Origin: Primula veris
Lineage: Eukaryota; Streptophyta; Magnoliopsida; Ericales; Primulaceae
Length of the DNA stretch: 64,000 nucleotides
Assembly: GCA_963682055.1 (NCBI GenBank)
Contig: OY821751.1
Location: forward strand, 10,540,001 to 10,604,000
Direction: 5' to 3'
Each line of letters opens with the position of its first letter. Position 1 is the stretch's first letter. The notes under the pieces were generated by a model. That model worked only from the letters and a program-made list of their open reading frames with translations. It made no database searches and was not told the origin of the DNA. Made by a program: the position numbers and the translations under genes. This document shows, piece by piece, positions 43,724 through 53,500 of the stretch.

Positions 43724-45275
43724 TGTTTTTGTGTAGTATTTTGGTAGTAGAATTGTGGGTCTCTTTTGTATCTAGAAACATATTCTTTTTGGGGAAGTGA
43801 TAATATAGGTGCTGTTTTTTCTTTCTGTTGGGCCTTCTCGGATTACTTTCTTTTGAGGGTCGTCATATTTTGAAGGATGTGAAAACAAAATATTGTCAGG
43901 TACCAAATAACCCCCTTGCTGTGGTGGTCTGGACCTCGCCTAGTCGTAGTGTAGGTGACGTTATAGATAATCTGGAAAGATCTAAGGCTGCCCTAACTGC
44001 TGAACTGAATTCTGCTCGTCATAAAGTCGAGGATCTGGATACTCACATTGCAAACTTGTCTATTCGGTTACGTGACCTGGGAGAGAGATTCAGCAAAAAG
44101 ACTGCCCATTATACGGCAAATAAGGGTAAAGCGAAGGAACTTCTCGGTGCCTTACGACGTTCTCGTGATGATGCCCGAGGTCGTGTCACGAGCTTGAACT
44201 TGGTCCTAGGGGCCGTTTTCGAGGACGCGGACCTGCTGCTATCCTTTGCCAAAGCTTATTGGGCCCGAGTTCGTGCTTTAGAGGTGCTGGAGCATGTAAA
44301 AGGGATGAGTGGTGTTTCCCGGGCCGAGCGCATGGTTGATGCGACGGCCGGGGTAACCGAGACCACTACTGCCTTGAACCGAATCGATGCGGTTGTTCGT
44401 GAGCGCTTGGGGACGCAAATTGCTTCATTGCGAGATATTCATTTCGCCGATGTAGTAGAGACCTCGGCGTCTGTCGAGGGGTTATCGGATTAATAATCGA
44501 GTAGCTGGTTTTGTTGTTTTATTTGTAGCTTGTATGGAAATATTCGTTTCTTCTATTTTCGTCTTTCCGTTTCTTGCGGTTGTATATTCATCTCTTCTCG
44601 TTCTTCCCCGTTTTTTTTTTATAGGCACACGCTACTACGTCGCACCAGGCTGGTTCTCCATGCCTAGTTAGCCCGGGGTTAGGACCTACTGGGGCTGCCC
44701 GGGACGAGGTCTCATCTGGTGTGGCTAGTGAGGTGCCTGACAAGTGGCCTTACATCGTTTTGATGGGCAAAAATGTCAAGTTGACCGACCAATGTGCTCG
44801 ACTTCGGACCAAGCTGAAAACTCAGGCGGCCTCTTTTCGAGAATACGTTCGTCGTGCCAAGCATGTTGTTGAGGTTCAGGAGCGTCGTTTGGATCGATAT
44901 TGGCGTGCAAAGGACAAATACTTCGGCAAATTAAAGCTGTTGGTAACCAAAGCCAACGTGTTGGTGAAGTATTTCCGTTTGTCCCGAACCAGATACGATG
45001 CTTCCGCGGCTATGATCGAAGCTCGCCGTAATCTCCCCTTCGATGATGATCACCGTAAAGCGGCCTCGGATGCTCACGAGCTCGCTAAAGAAGCCGAGTT
45101 CAACGCGCGGCTTCAGACGCTGACTTGCGTTGGAGCTCATACGACCAATTTTGATGCCCTTATTTCTGAGGAGCGTTTTGATGGTGATGAGTCCGATGGG
45201 GATACGACGACGGATGACGAAGAGATTGAGCTCGGTCAATTACCGTCGTGCTCCTCCTGTAGTAGCTCTTCTTAA
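41098..45275 (+). CDS. Cargo gene 6: six-exon Transposase_28-like/coiled-coil protein
   Basis: Exons 41098-41106, 41367-42272, 42425-42874, 42978-43625, 43900-44451 and 44625-45275 join in phase 0 at every border (GT/AG), giving about 1,071 codons with no stop. The 9-bp first exon and the end of exon 5 (44451) are my least certain choices. Exon 2 contains a segment like the putative gypsy-type transposon domain (Transposase_28, PF04195): GLRLPFTNWVASFFEAVQIA, PAQLALNGY, then SGIPIELKDVFGVYSL. Its end is basic (KKAVRSKRRASD). Exons 4 and 5 are long coiled coils (DKEKLVAEKKAIVEENDQK; RSKAALTAELNSARHKVEDL), and exon 6 ends acidic and Ser-rich. Such antisense additional ORFs downstream of integrase are reported in Tat elements; their role is unknown. 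It remains open although the host element's own gag-pol is broken. Confidence 0.75.
43653..43714. repeat. (TA)n microsatellite in intron 4 of cargo gene 6
   Basis: About 31 uninterrupted TA units, followed by a T run. It lies between exons 43625 and 43900, so it should not affect the protein. Its length is probably variable. Confidence 0.95.
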
Positions 45276-45352
45276 ATGAGTTTCTTTAGTGTTGATGATC
45301 TTCTTGTTGCCTCCGTAATGCGGGCGAGGACTATTTGTGTTATTTCTTTGTT

Positions 45353-45696
45353 CCTGTTTTGTACCTTTCCATTGTCGTATTGCTATTTGATTAATTGGAT
45401 CGATTTTTCCTTGCTGATTCATTTGTCATTTCGTTATTCCTGTTTTGTACCTTTCCATTGTCGTATTGCTATTTGATTGATTGGATCGATTTTTCCTTGC
45501 TGATTCATTTGTCATTTCGTTATTCCTGTTTTGTACCTTTCCATTGTCGTATTGCTATTTGATTGATTGGATCGATTTTTCCTTGCTGATTCATTTGTCA
45601 TTTCGTTATTCCTGTTTTGTACCTTTCCATTGTCGTATTGCTATTTGATTGATTGGATCGATTTTTCCTTGCTGATTCATTTGCTATTTCGTTATT
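45353..45696 (+). repeat. 86-bp tandem repeat, four units
   Basis: Units start at 45353, 45439, 45525 and 45611 with CCTGTTTTGTACCTTTCC, strictly 86 bp apart and nearly identical. The array begins 78 bp after the stop of cargo gene 6, in the zone where it and pol converge. Confidence 0.95.
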
Positions 45697-45804
45697 CATG
45701 TTTTGGATATGCTTCTTGCTGATATTTCATTGTGTTTGCCCTTTTGTATCGTATCGCCGTCGTAATGTGGACCTGAATTATTCCTTGCATTGTACCTGCA
45801 TATG

Positions 45805-46825
45805 AATTTCATAGTATTCCTAGGCGTTCCTTTGAAAACACGCCATTTACGGAATTTCATAGTATTCCTAGGCACTTCGGCCATGTTGGGAATTTCATAG
45901 TATTCCTAGGCACTTCGGCCATGTTGGGAATTTCATAATATTCCTAGGCACTTCGGCCATGTTGGGAATTTCATAGTTAGACGTTCCTTTGAAAACACGC
46001 CATTTACGGAACTTCATAGTATTCCTAGGCACTTCGGCCATGTTGGGAATTTCATAATATTCCTAGACGTTCCTTTGAAAACACGCCATTTACGGAATTT
46101 CATAGTATTCCCAGGCACTTCGGCCATGTTGGGAATTTCATAATATTCCTAGGCACTTTGGCCATGTTAGGAATTTCATAGACGTTCCTTTGAAAACACG
46201 CCATTTACGGAACTTCATAGTATTCCTAGGCACTTCGGCCATGTTGGGAATTTCATAGTAGTCCTAGACGTTCCTTTGAAAACACGCCATTTACGGAACT
46301 TCATAGTATTCCTAGGCACTTCGGCCATGTTGGGAATTTCATAATAGTCCTAGACGTTCCTTTGAAAACACGCCATTTACGGAACTTCATAGTATTCCCA
46401 GGCACTTCGGCCATGTTGGGAATTTCATAATAGTCCTAGACGTTCCTTTGAAAACACGCCATTTATGAAACTTCATAGTATTCCTAGGCACTTCGGCCAT
46501 GTTGGGAATTTCATAATAGTCCTAGACGTTCCTTTGAAAACTCGCCATTTACGGAACTTCATAGTATTCCCATGCACTTCGGCCATGTTGGGAATTTCAT
46601 AATAGTCCTAGACGTTCCTTTGAAAACACGCCATTTACGGAACTTCATAGTATTCCCAGGCACTTCGGCCATGTTGGGAATTTCATAATATTCCTAGGCA
46701 CTTCGGCCATGTTGGGAATGTCATAGTATTCCTAGACGTTCCTTCGAAAACACGCCATTTACGGAATTTCATAGTATTCCTAGGCGTTCCTTTGAAAACA
46801 CGCCATTTACGGAATTTCATTTGCA
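45805..46825 (+). repeat. Composite minisatellite between cargo gene 6 and integrase
   Basis: About 1 kb built from two alternating modules that share TTCATAGTATTCCTAG. One carries GCACTTCGGCCATGTTGGGA (about 38 bp); the other carries GACGTTCCTTTGAAAACACG and CCATTTACGGAA (about 48 bp). The modules combine into longer repeats of about 85-90 bp. It ends about 60 bp past the 3' end of pol. Tandem repeats in this 3' zone are known for Tat/Ogre elements. Confidence 0.95.
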
Positions 46826-46883
46826 TTCGCTAGACATCATGATAATATATTTTATTCATTCAAAAATACGAAAGATAATGCCA

Positions 46884-49800
46884 TTAAGTAGGAGGGGTAA
46901 GATGGCACCTGTACTCGGAAGATTGCCTATACGTAGTACTTTTTAGGTTAGCCACATTCCAAGAATTCTTTTCCCCTCGGCTATTAGCGAACAGTACGCT
47001 TTTGATTTTGTAAGAGACTGGACTCATTTGCTTGACGATTTCATATGGGCCTTCCCAGGTAGGGCTTAGTTTGCCATGTATTTCGTTGCGGGTATAGACC
47101 GTCACTCGTCGCAGCACCAGTTCTCCTACCGTGAATTCTTTGGATCCTCTTACTCTCTTGTCATAAGTTTGCTTCACGCTTTGTTGGTATTTGGCTAGGG
47201 TAAGGGCTGTTATCTCTCGTTTCTCGTCTATCATGTCTAGCTCTTCTCACATTCTTTGTTCATTGTTTCCCTGCTCGACTAAAGTCGTTCGGAGCGTGGG
47301 TAGCCCGATTTCTGTCGGAATGATGGCCTCGACACCGTATGCTAAGCTAAACGGGGTTTCCTTGATGCCCGTCTTTGGTGTAGTTCGGCACGACCATAAA
47401 ACGTTGAGTAGCCGCTCGGGCCACCTCCCCTTTGCTTGTTCAAGGGTGGTCTTGATGCCGTCTAATATTGTTCGGTTTAACACTTCGGCTTGCCCGTTTC
47501 CTTGTGGGTATGTCGGCGTCGAATAGAATTTTCGGATACCTAGTTCCTCGTACCATAGCTGTAAATTGGCATCTTTGAACTGGGTTCCGTTGTCGGCGAC
47601 GATAGCGTACGGTATACCGAACCTAGTAATGATGTATTCCCAAATGAATTGTTTGACGTTGCTGGCTTTGATTTCTCGGAGGGGTTTAGCTTCGACCCAT
47701 TTGGTGAAATAATCCGTCGCGATGATCAGATATTCCACACTCCCAGGTGCTCTTGGGAGTTTACCGACTAAATCAATTGCCCATTGAGCGAACGGCCATG
47801 GTGCCGATACCGGGGTCATCATAGATGATGGGAGCCGTGGTATCTTGGCGAATCGTTGGCACTTGTCGCAACGTTGGAGGTATGCATCGGCGTCTCGCTT
47901 GATATAGGGCCACCAATATCCTTGGGTCACTGCCTTGTTTGCAAGGGATCGCCCTTTGATGTGTGCTCCGCAGGATCCTTCGTGGATTTCCTCCAAGACC
48001 GGCAGTTGTAGCTCGGTCGGGACGCACAGTAGGTGAGGTCCCCGGTAACTGGATTTGTATAGTTTATCGTCCTTGGATAGCCAGAAGCGAGGAGCTTTTC
48101 TTGTAATTTTCAGCGCTTTTATCTTGTCGGCCGGAAGCGTTCCATTTCGCAGATAACGAGTCATGTCCTCCATCCAACCTAGTTCGTACTGTATTGATGT
48201 CACTCGGTCTACCCTTTTAATTATGCTCGGGGTTGGCAGTAGTTCCACTGTGATCGACCGGGTGTCAGTCAATGTTAATGTCGAGGCTAGGGTGGCCAAG
48301 GCATCGGCATATGCATTTTCGGTGCGATTGATTCTTATTAACTCGCACTGTTCGAAGGTTGCCATCAAGCTTTGGACTTTCTCTTGGTAGAGGATCATTC
48401 TGTCATCTTTGGCTTGGTACTCGCCGATGGCTTGATTGACGATGAGCATGGAGTCTGAGCTTGCAATTAAGTGGGAGCATCCGAGGGACCGGGCAATGAG
48501 CATGCCATTTATCATGGCTTCGTATTCTGCCTCATTGTTGGTAGCTCAGAAGCCCATTTTTATGCTTTTTTCGATGATTGCTCCCTCTCTAGATTTTAGG
48601 ACGATCCCTGCTCCGGATCTTTCCTTGGTGGCTGATCCGTCGACGTGTATCTGCCAGTGTGATTGTGGGGAGAGTGCCAAAGGCTCATCGTAGCCTTCGG
48701 TGAACTCCGCGACGAAATCTGCCAGGACTTGTCCCTTTATGGCATGGCGGGGTACGAACTCGATATGAAATTGGGATAGTTCGACCCCCCAGGCGGCAAC
48801 TCGACCGCTAATGTCCGTCCGTCGAAGTGACTCTTTGATATGAAATTTCGTGTATACCCGGACCTGATGAGCTATGAAATAGTGCGGCAACTTCCTGGTG
48901 GCGACGACCAATGCCAGACACAGCTTTTCCAATGGTAGGTAACGTGTTTCGGCTTCGACCAGAGTCTTGCTGACGAAGTAGATCGGGAATTGTTCGCGAC
49001 CTTCTTCCCTTAGGATAACTGCGCTCACAGCTGTAGTGGAAACTGCTAGGTAGCATGCCAGAACGTCTCCTTTGTTCGGCCTTACTAGCAGTGGCAGTGT
49101 CCTCAAGTACTCTTTGAGATTGTTGAATGAAGCCTCACATTCCGGGTCCCAGACGAATTTTCTATCCTTCTTGAGTGATTCAAAAAATGGCCGTCCCTTG
49201 TCTACGGATCGGCTAATGAACCTGCTCAACGCTGCCATCATTCCCGTGAGCTCTTGTACCTGTTTCTTATTCTTGGGCGCTGCAAGGTTCCGTAGAGCCG
49301 TTATTTGATCGGGATTAGCCTCTATTCCTCGTCGGCTAACCATATGCCCCAAGAATTTCCCTTTGCTGATGCCAAATGCACACTTGCTTGCGTAGAGCTT
49401 TAGTTTGTGCTCGCCCAACGTTTGGAAGACGTCTTTAATGTCTTGGAGGTGGGATGTGGCCTTTTCGCTCTTGACGACCATGTCGTCTATGTATACCTCC
49501 ATCGTCTTCCCTATATGATCTCGACATACCCTTGTTATCATCCTTTGGTATGTTGCTCCTGCATTGCGTAGGCCGAACGGCATTACCGTATAGCAATAAT
49601 TTCCCAAAGGCGATATAAATGAAGTCTTTTCTTGATCTTCGCGGGCGAGGGGAATTTGATGGTATCCTGAGTACGCATCAAGGAAGGTCATCCGTTCTGC
49701 TCCCGCAGTTGCGTCCACCAGTTGATCGATCCTTGGAAGGGGAAAGTGGTCCCTCGGGCAGGCTTTGTTGAGATTGGTGAAGTCTATACAGACTCTCTCC

Positions 49801-50732
49801 TTCCCGTTCTTCTTAGGGACGACGACCGGGTTGGACAACCATTTTGGATAGTAAACCTCCCTTATGGCTCCAGCCTCCAATAGCTTTTGTACTTCAGCGA
49901 TTATAGCTGCTCTGTGCTGTACAGACACTTTCCTGCTCCTCTGTGCTATCGGCTTGTACTCGGCGTTTACACTTAGGTGGTGGCATGCTGTATTGGGGTC
50001 TAGGCCCGGCATGTCTTTAGGACTCCAGGCGAATTTATCAATGTTGTTGAAAAGGAATGCTTTCAACTCCTCGGATTCCTGTTTTGCAAGGTTATCGCCG
50101 AGGAGGAAGTAGTGTTCCTCGTCCATATCAGGAATGTACACCTTCCTAAGTGTCTCTCCTACTTGTTCTTCGACCACCCTTTCGGTTTTGGATATTTGGT
50201 TGATCAGCTTCTTTGTGCTGGTGGGTTGTTCCACAATGCTCAGTTGTTTTTGGAGAGTCGCGGTGATGTCTTCGCAGCGTCTTGAATCTTCTTGACATCC
50301 TCTGGCTGTCTCGATCTCTCCCCTATCATTTGGGTATTTGACCTTTTGGTGATAGGTCGAGGGTATGGCCTTCATGGCATGTAACCAGGGTCGGCCTAAT
50401 ATTGCGTTGTGACTGGACTGGTCGTTGACCACTAAGAACTCCACGGGAACCGACACGGACCCGGTTTTGACACTGAGGACGATCTTACCCAACGGTTTAG
50501 TCGTTTCGGAGATGAATCCGATCAGTGTGACATCGGTAGGCTGTAGATCTTGCAGCTTGAGTTCCATCTTGTCGAAGAGCTCCCTGTACATGATATCACA
50601 AGAGGCTCCTTGGTCGACGAGTACCCTGCTGACCGTGTCTAGGCCGATTTGAACACGGAGGTTAATGGCGTCTCCGTGGGGGTAAATCACCCCTTCTTCG
50701 TCGAGATCCGAGAAAGAAATGGGCGGATGTCG
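46884..50732 (-). pseudogene. Tat-type pol (protease, reverse transcriptase, RNase H, integrase) with two in-frame TGA codons
   Basis: On the minus strand one frame runs from just after the gag stop (50733) to 46884. Protease carries VLVDQGASCDIMY. Reverse transcriptase shows VCIDFTNLNKACPRDHFPLP, MPFGLRNAGATYQR and the catalytic YIDDMVVKS (D-D pair intact). RNase H begins IHVDGSATKERSGAG. Integrase has the H-H-C-C zinc part (HEGSCGAHIKG...CDKCQRF) and the core Asp and Asp-Asn-Gly-Thr with WAIDLVGKLPRA and ADNGTQF, then a C-terminal part at 47234-46884. TGA stops interrupt it at 48548-48546, within RNase H, and 47249-47247, after the integrase core. Both stand where relatives usually have Arg, which fits CGA to TGA decay. 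As it stands, no full polyprotein could be made. Confidence 0.9.
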
Positions 50733-52845
50733 TCATGGTGTGCATTGTCGTTTAGAGGTCGACGCCGGTGATGCCTTGGCTACTTGGCCAAAGTGGGCCA
50801 GCTGCCGTTGTCGCGATCGTTCCCCGCCTGGGCCCTTGGGTCGTGATATATGAACGACGTTGATCATTTTGCCTTGCCGGTTGTCGGATCCTTCGATGGC
50901 CAGTTGTTTGCCTTTATTCCCAGCTCCTTTGATGTACTTGGCTAGGTATCCTGCATCGCCCCACTGGTTCATTCTCCATCGCAGGTTATGGCAATGCTCA
51001 GTGAGATGGCCGTGATCCTCGTGATATGCGCAGAAGAGCTTGGAATCTCTCTGATTGGGGGGAGAGATGATCGGTTGGGGTCGGGAATACCAACTTTCCC
51101 TGCATATATCCTTGAGGATATCTTCAGCAGATAGGTTGAAAGTGTATCGCAGCTCGACCGGTCCGAAAGTGTTTCGGTGTTCCCTCTCTTGGGGCCGACC
51201 TTGTTGAAACGGCTTGGGTAGCATCGGGTAGGTGAGCTGGAGCGGTTTATGTTCGTTGGTCGGTGTTGGGTATGCGATCTGGAGCGGTTTGGGCTCTAGT
51301 GCTCGTGGTCGCTCTACCCTGCTATGGACCTCGGGCTCTTTGCCCTTTCTGGTCGGTTGGAATGCTTCTCCCTGGTTATTCCTAACTCTTTTGCGACCCA
51401 CCTGTGCCTCGTGGACCGACTCTCTTCTTGGTAAAGTTCGGTTGAGGAAACGCAGTTCGTCGTTTTTATCGGTGAGGTGGGTACAATAGGCTAGCAGGGA
51501 ATCAGTGGTCGGGAAGTTTTTGCCTATGAACTTCCTTCTCGCCCAATAGCCATTAGGGATGGAATTGATAAAGTTCTGGATGGCTATATTATTGGCATAT
51601 CGTGGAATCTGGTTTGCTACGTCGATAAAACGTATGTAGTAATCATTGAGCCTTTCATTTGGCATCATCGTCATTTTAAGAAGGGTTTCGATGCTAACCT
51701 TCTTTTTTCGATGAGCAGCGTATCGGGTGGAGTACGCTCTTAGCAGTTCTGCCCAGTCTCTAATGGAGCCCCGTGGTAAGTTGTGATACCATGACGAAGC
51801 CTCTTGACCCAAGCTGTTTTTTGAAAAATTTGCACATCAGTACATGGTCATCACTCCACAGCTCCATCTTCGTCTTGTAGTGCCTCAGATGGTCGATAGG
51901 GCAACTCTTTCCATCATAGAGCCTGAATTCGGGGATGACGAACCCCATAGGATTGCGGTACCGCGTGATCTATTCGGTACATGGGGTTTCTTGGCATACG
52001 TTCCAAGCCTGTTAGAACACGTCATCCGTGACTTGGTAGGGGGGAGGGTATCCTCCCTGATGTGGTGGTGGGCCATATCCTTCCCCGGTCCTGTATTCGG
52101 GATATCTACCGTCCTTCGTGTTTGTGTGGACACGTTCCATATGAGTGTTCGGATGGACGATAATTATTGGGACATTGCCCCCTTGGTGGGGCACTCTTGT
52201 ATCGGGTCGCCGACCCGCTGCCTCCAGGGCGGCCCTGTAGGCAGAATCTTCCACTTCATGGCGTGGGTCTTTGTCGGGTTGGATAACTGGCAATACGATG
52301 CCGGCCGCTGTCATGGACGTCATGCATGTCGCCAGCTGAGCTTGTAGCTGGACGTAGTTCCTTTCATCGGCTAATGGAACAATGTGTTGTACCTCCACCG
52401 TGGGTGGTGTAATCATCCTCGGAGGATTAGTTGGTAGTCGGGGCGACTGTCCGAGTACATGATCCTCGGGCATGCCAAACTGATGAGCTTCGTCCGTTTG
52501 TAAACGAGCACCGGAGTTGACCGAGGCTGTAGGCAAAGGGACTCTTGAGCTCGGCCCTGCCTGGGACCCGGGTAAGCGTCTTCGTGCACGCCTTAATACG
52601 GGCACGTCTTGTTCGTCCTCCGAGGACGAAGGGTGTTCGTCGACAATCCCTTCAATGAAATGCTGGGGTGGTTCGACCGGTTGTTCTTGGTTGACGTAGG
52701 AGGTTGTTGGTTGGTTTCCGGATTGGATAGCTTCATATCTGTCGCGGATGGCGAGTAGATCGTCGAGGTCTTGTTGGCTAATTTGCGCGTTTTGGTTATT
52801 GGTTTCTATTATCTCGGGATGGGTTTCCTCTACATTGGTCACCAT
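50733..52845 (-). pseudogene. Tat-type gag, frameshifted
   Basis: The frame starts MVTNVEETHPEIIE at 52845 and stays open to 52012 with a Gln/Pro/Arg-rich region. The central gag domain appears in two other frames: 51948-51760 (FRLYDGKSCPIDHLRHYKTK) and 51812-50733 (ASSWYHNLPRGSIRDWAELL, then KMTMMPNERLNDYYIRFIDV). A nucleic-acid-binding box CAYHEDHGHLTEHC lies near its end. At least two frameshifts, one next to a run of six A around 51822, break the gene. It ends in TGA at 50735-50733, in the same frame as the following pol, so this third stop may be a decayed Arg codon or a true gag stop. Confidence 0.85.
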
Positions 52846-52904
52846 TGTCGCTCGTCTGGCAGAGTATTGGTATTCGAATTCTAAACTAGTTGGGAACTAG
52901 ATGA

Positions 52905-52922
52905 TTCCCGGAGACGGCGCCA
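52905..52922 (-). other. Primer-binding site of Tat element
   Basis: On the minus strand TGGCGCCGTCTCCGGGAA lies two bases inside the 5' LTR. It matches the complement of the 3' end of tRNA-Asp (TGGCGCCGTTGCCGGGGA) with a few changes, a primer used by plant Ty3/gypsy elements. Confidence 0.85.
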
Positions 52923-52924
52923 TT

Positions 52925-53495
52925 TGATAAAGCCATAACTTTGGTCGGTCGCGTTAGGCTTTTCAACAATAATATAATAGTAAATCAACTGTAAATAATG
53001 GACACTTCCTGATCTTTATTATTGCTCGGATTATTATCCTTATTCGGAAGATTACACTTGCTCGGATTAGTATCTCTATTTTACAATTGTGCTCGATTTG
53101 ACTATTTGACCTCTCTCTTGGTCTTTCTCCCCTTTTATTCGGTGCTCGGCTTTATCTCTGCTCGGTTTATTTCTTGACGTGATATGCTTTGACTAATTTC
53201 TCTCTTTTCTCAACTTCTCTCTATATTTTTTGGATAGATTTTCTGGTCCATTTCTAGGAGGGGTAGTTGGCTATTTATAGGCAACTATGCCTTTTAGGAT
53301 GTTGATAAATGTCTTCATCCCAGGGGGTTTTTCAGACATAGGTCCCCAGTTGAGTGGGCTTGGGCTTTTGATAGTAATACCTTATTTTTCTATAAAAGGC
53401 ATAAGATGACCCATTTAAGTGTTGGATACCCATTTATAAAGTGGGCTGATTATTACCCGAATAGAATATTCGGGTCCAATTTTTATGTTCTATCA
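52925..53495 (-). repeat. 5' LTR of Tat element
   Basis: 571 bp, matching the left LTR with about ten scattered differences seen by eye (for example ATTCGGAAG for ATTCAGAAG). On the minus strand TATAAATA at 53279-53272 is the likely transcription promoter for gag-pol. Confidence 0.93.
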
Positions 53496-53500
53496 GTTAG

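Larger units (their letters stand above)
27308..53495 (-). mobile_element. Giant Ty3/gypsy Tat-group LTR retrotransposon, 26.2 kb, with antisense gene cluster
   Basis: Two LTRs with TGATA...TATCA ends (27308-27880 and 52925-53495) are flanked by a perfect 5-bp duplication GTTAG at 27303-27307 and 53496-53500. The gag-pol genes (52845-46884) and primer site define minus-strand orientation. Reverse transcriptase and integrase motifs, and the PISFSD-DEEGV-PHGDA lead into protease, are of the Tat/Ogre kind. Between integrase and the 3' LTR lies about 19 kb, including an 8.5-kb nested element, tandem repeats and six genes on the opposite strand. Without the nested element it is about 17.7 kb. The LTRs differ at roughly ten or more positions by eye, so it is older than its nested guest. 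gag-pol is broken, so the copy is not autonomous. Confidence 0.93.

Noticed and set aside
45353..46825. Regular repeat arrays that at first glance look CRISPR-like
   Set aside because: Units are contiguous without unique spacers, in a plant retrotransposon; ordinary tandem repeats.
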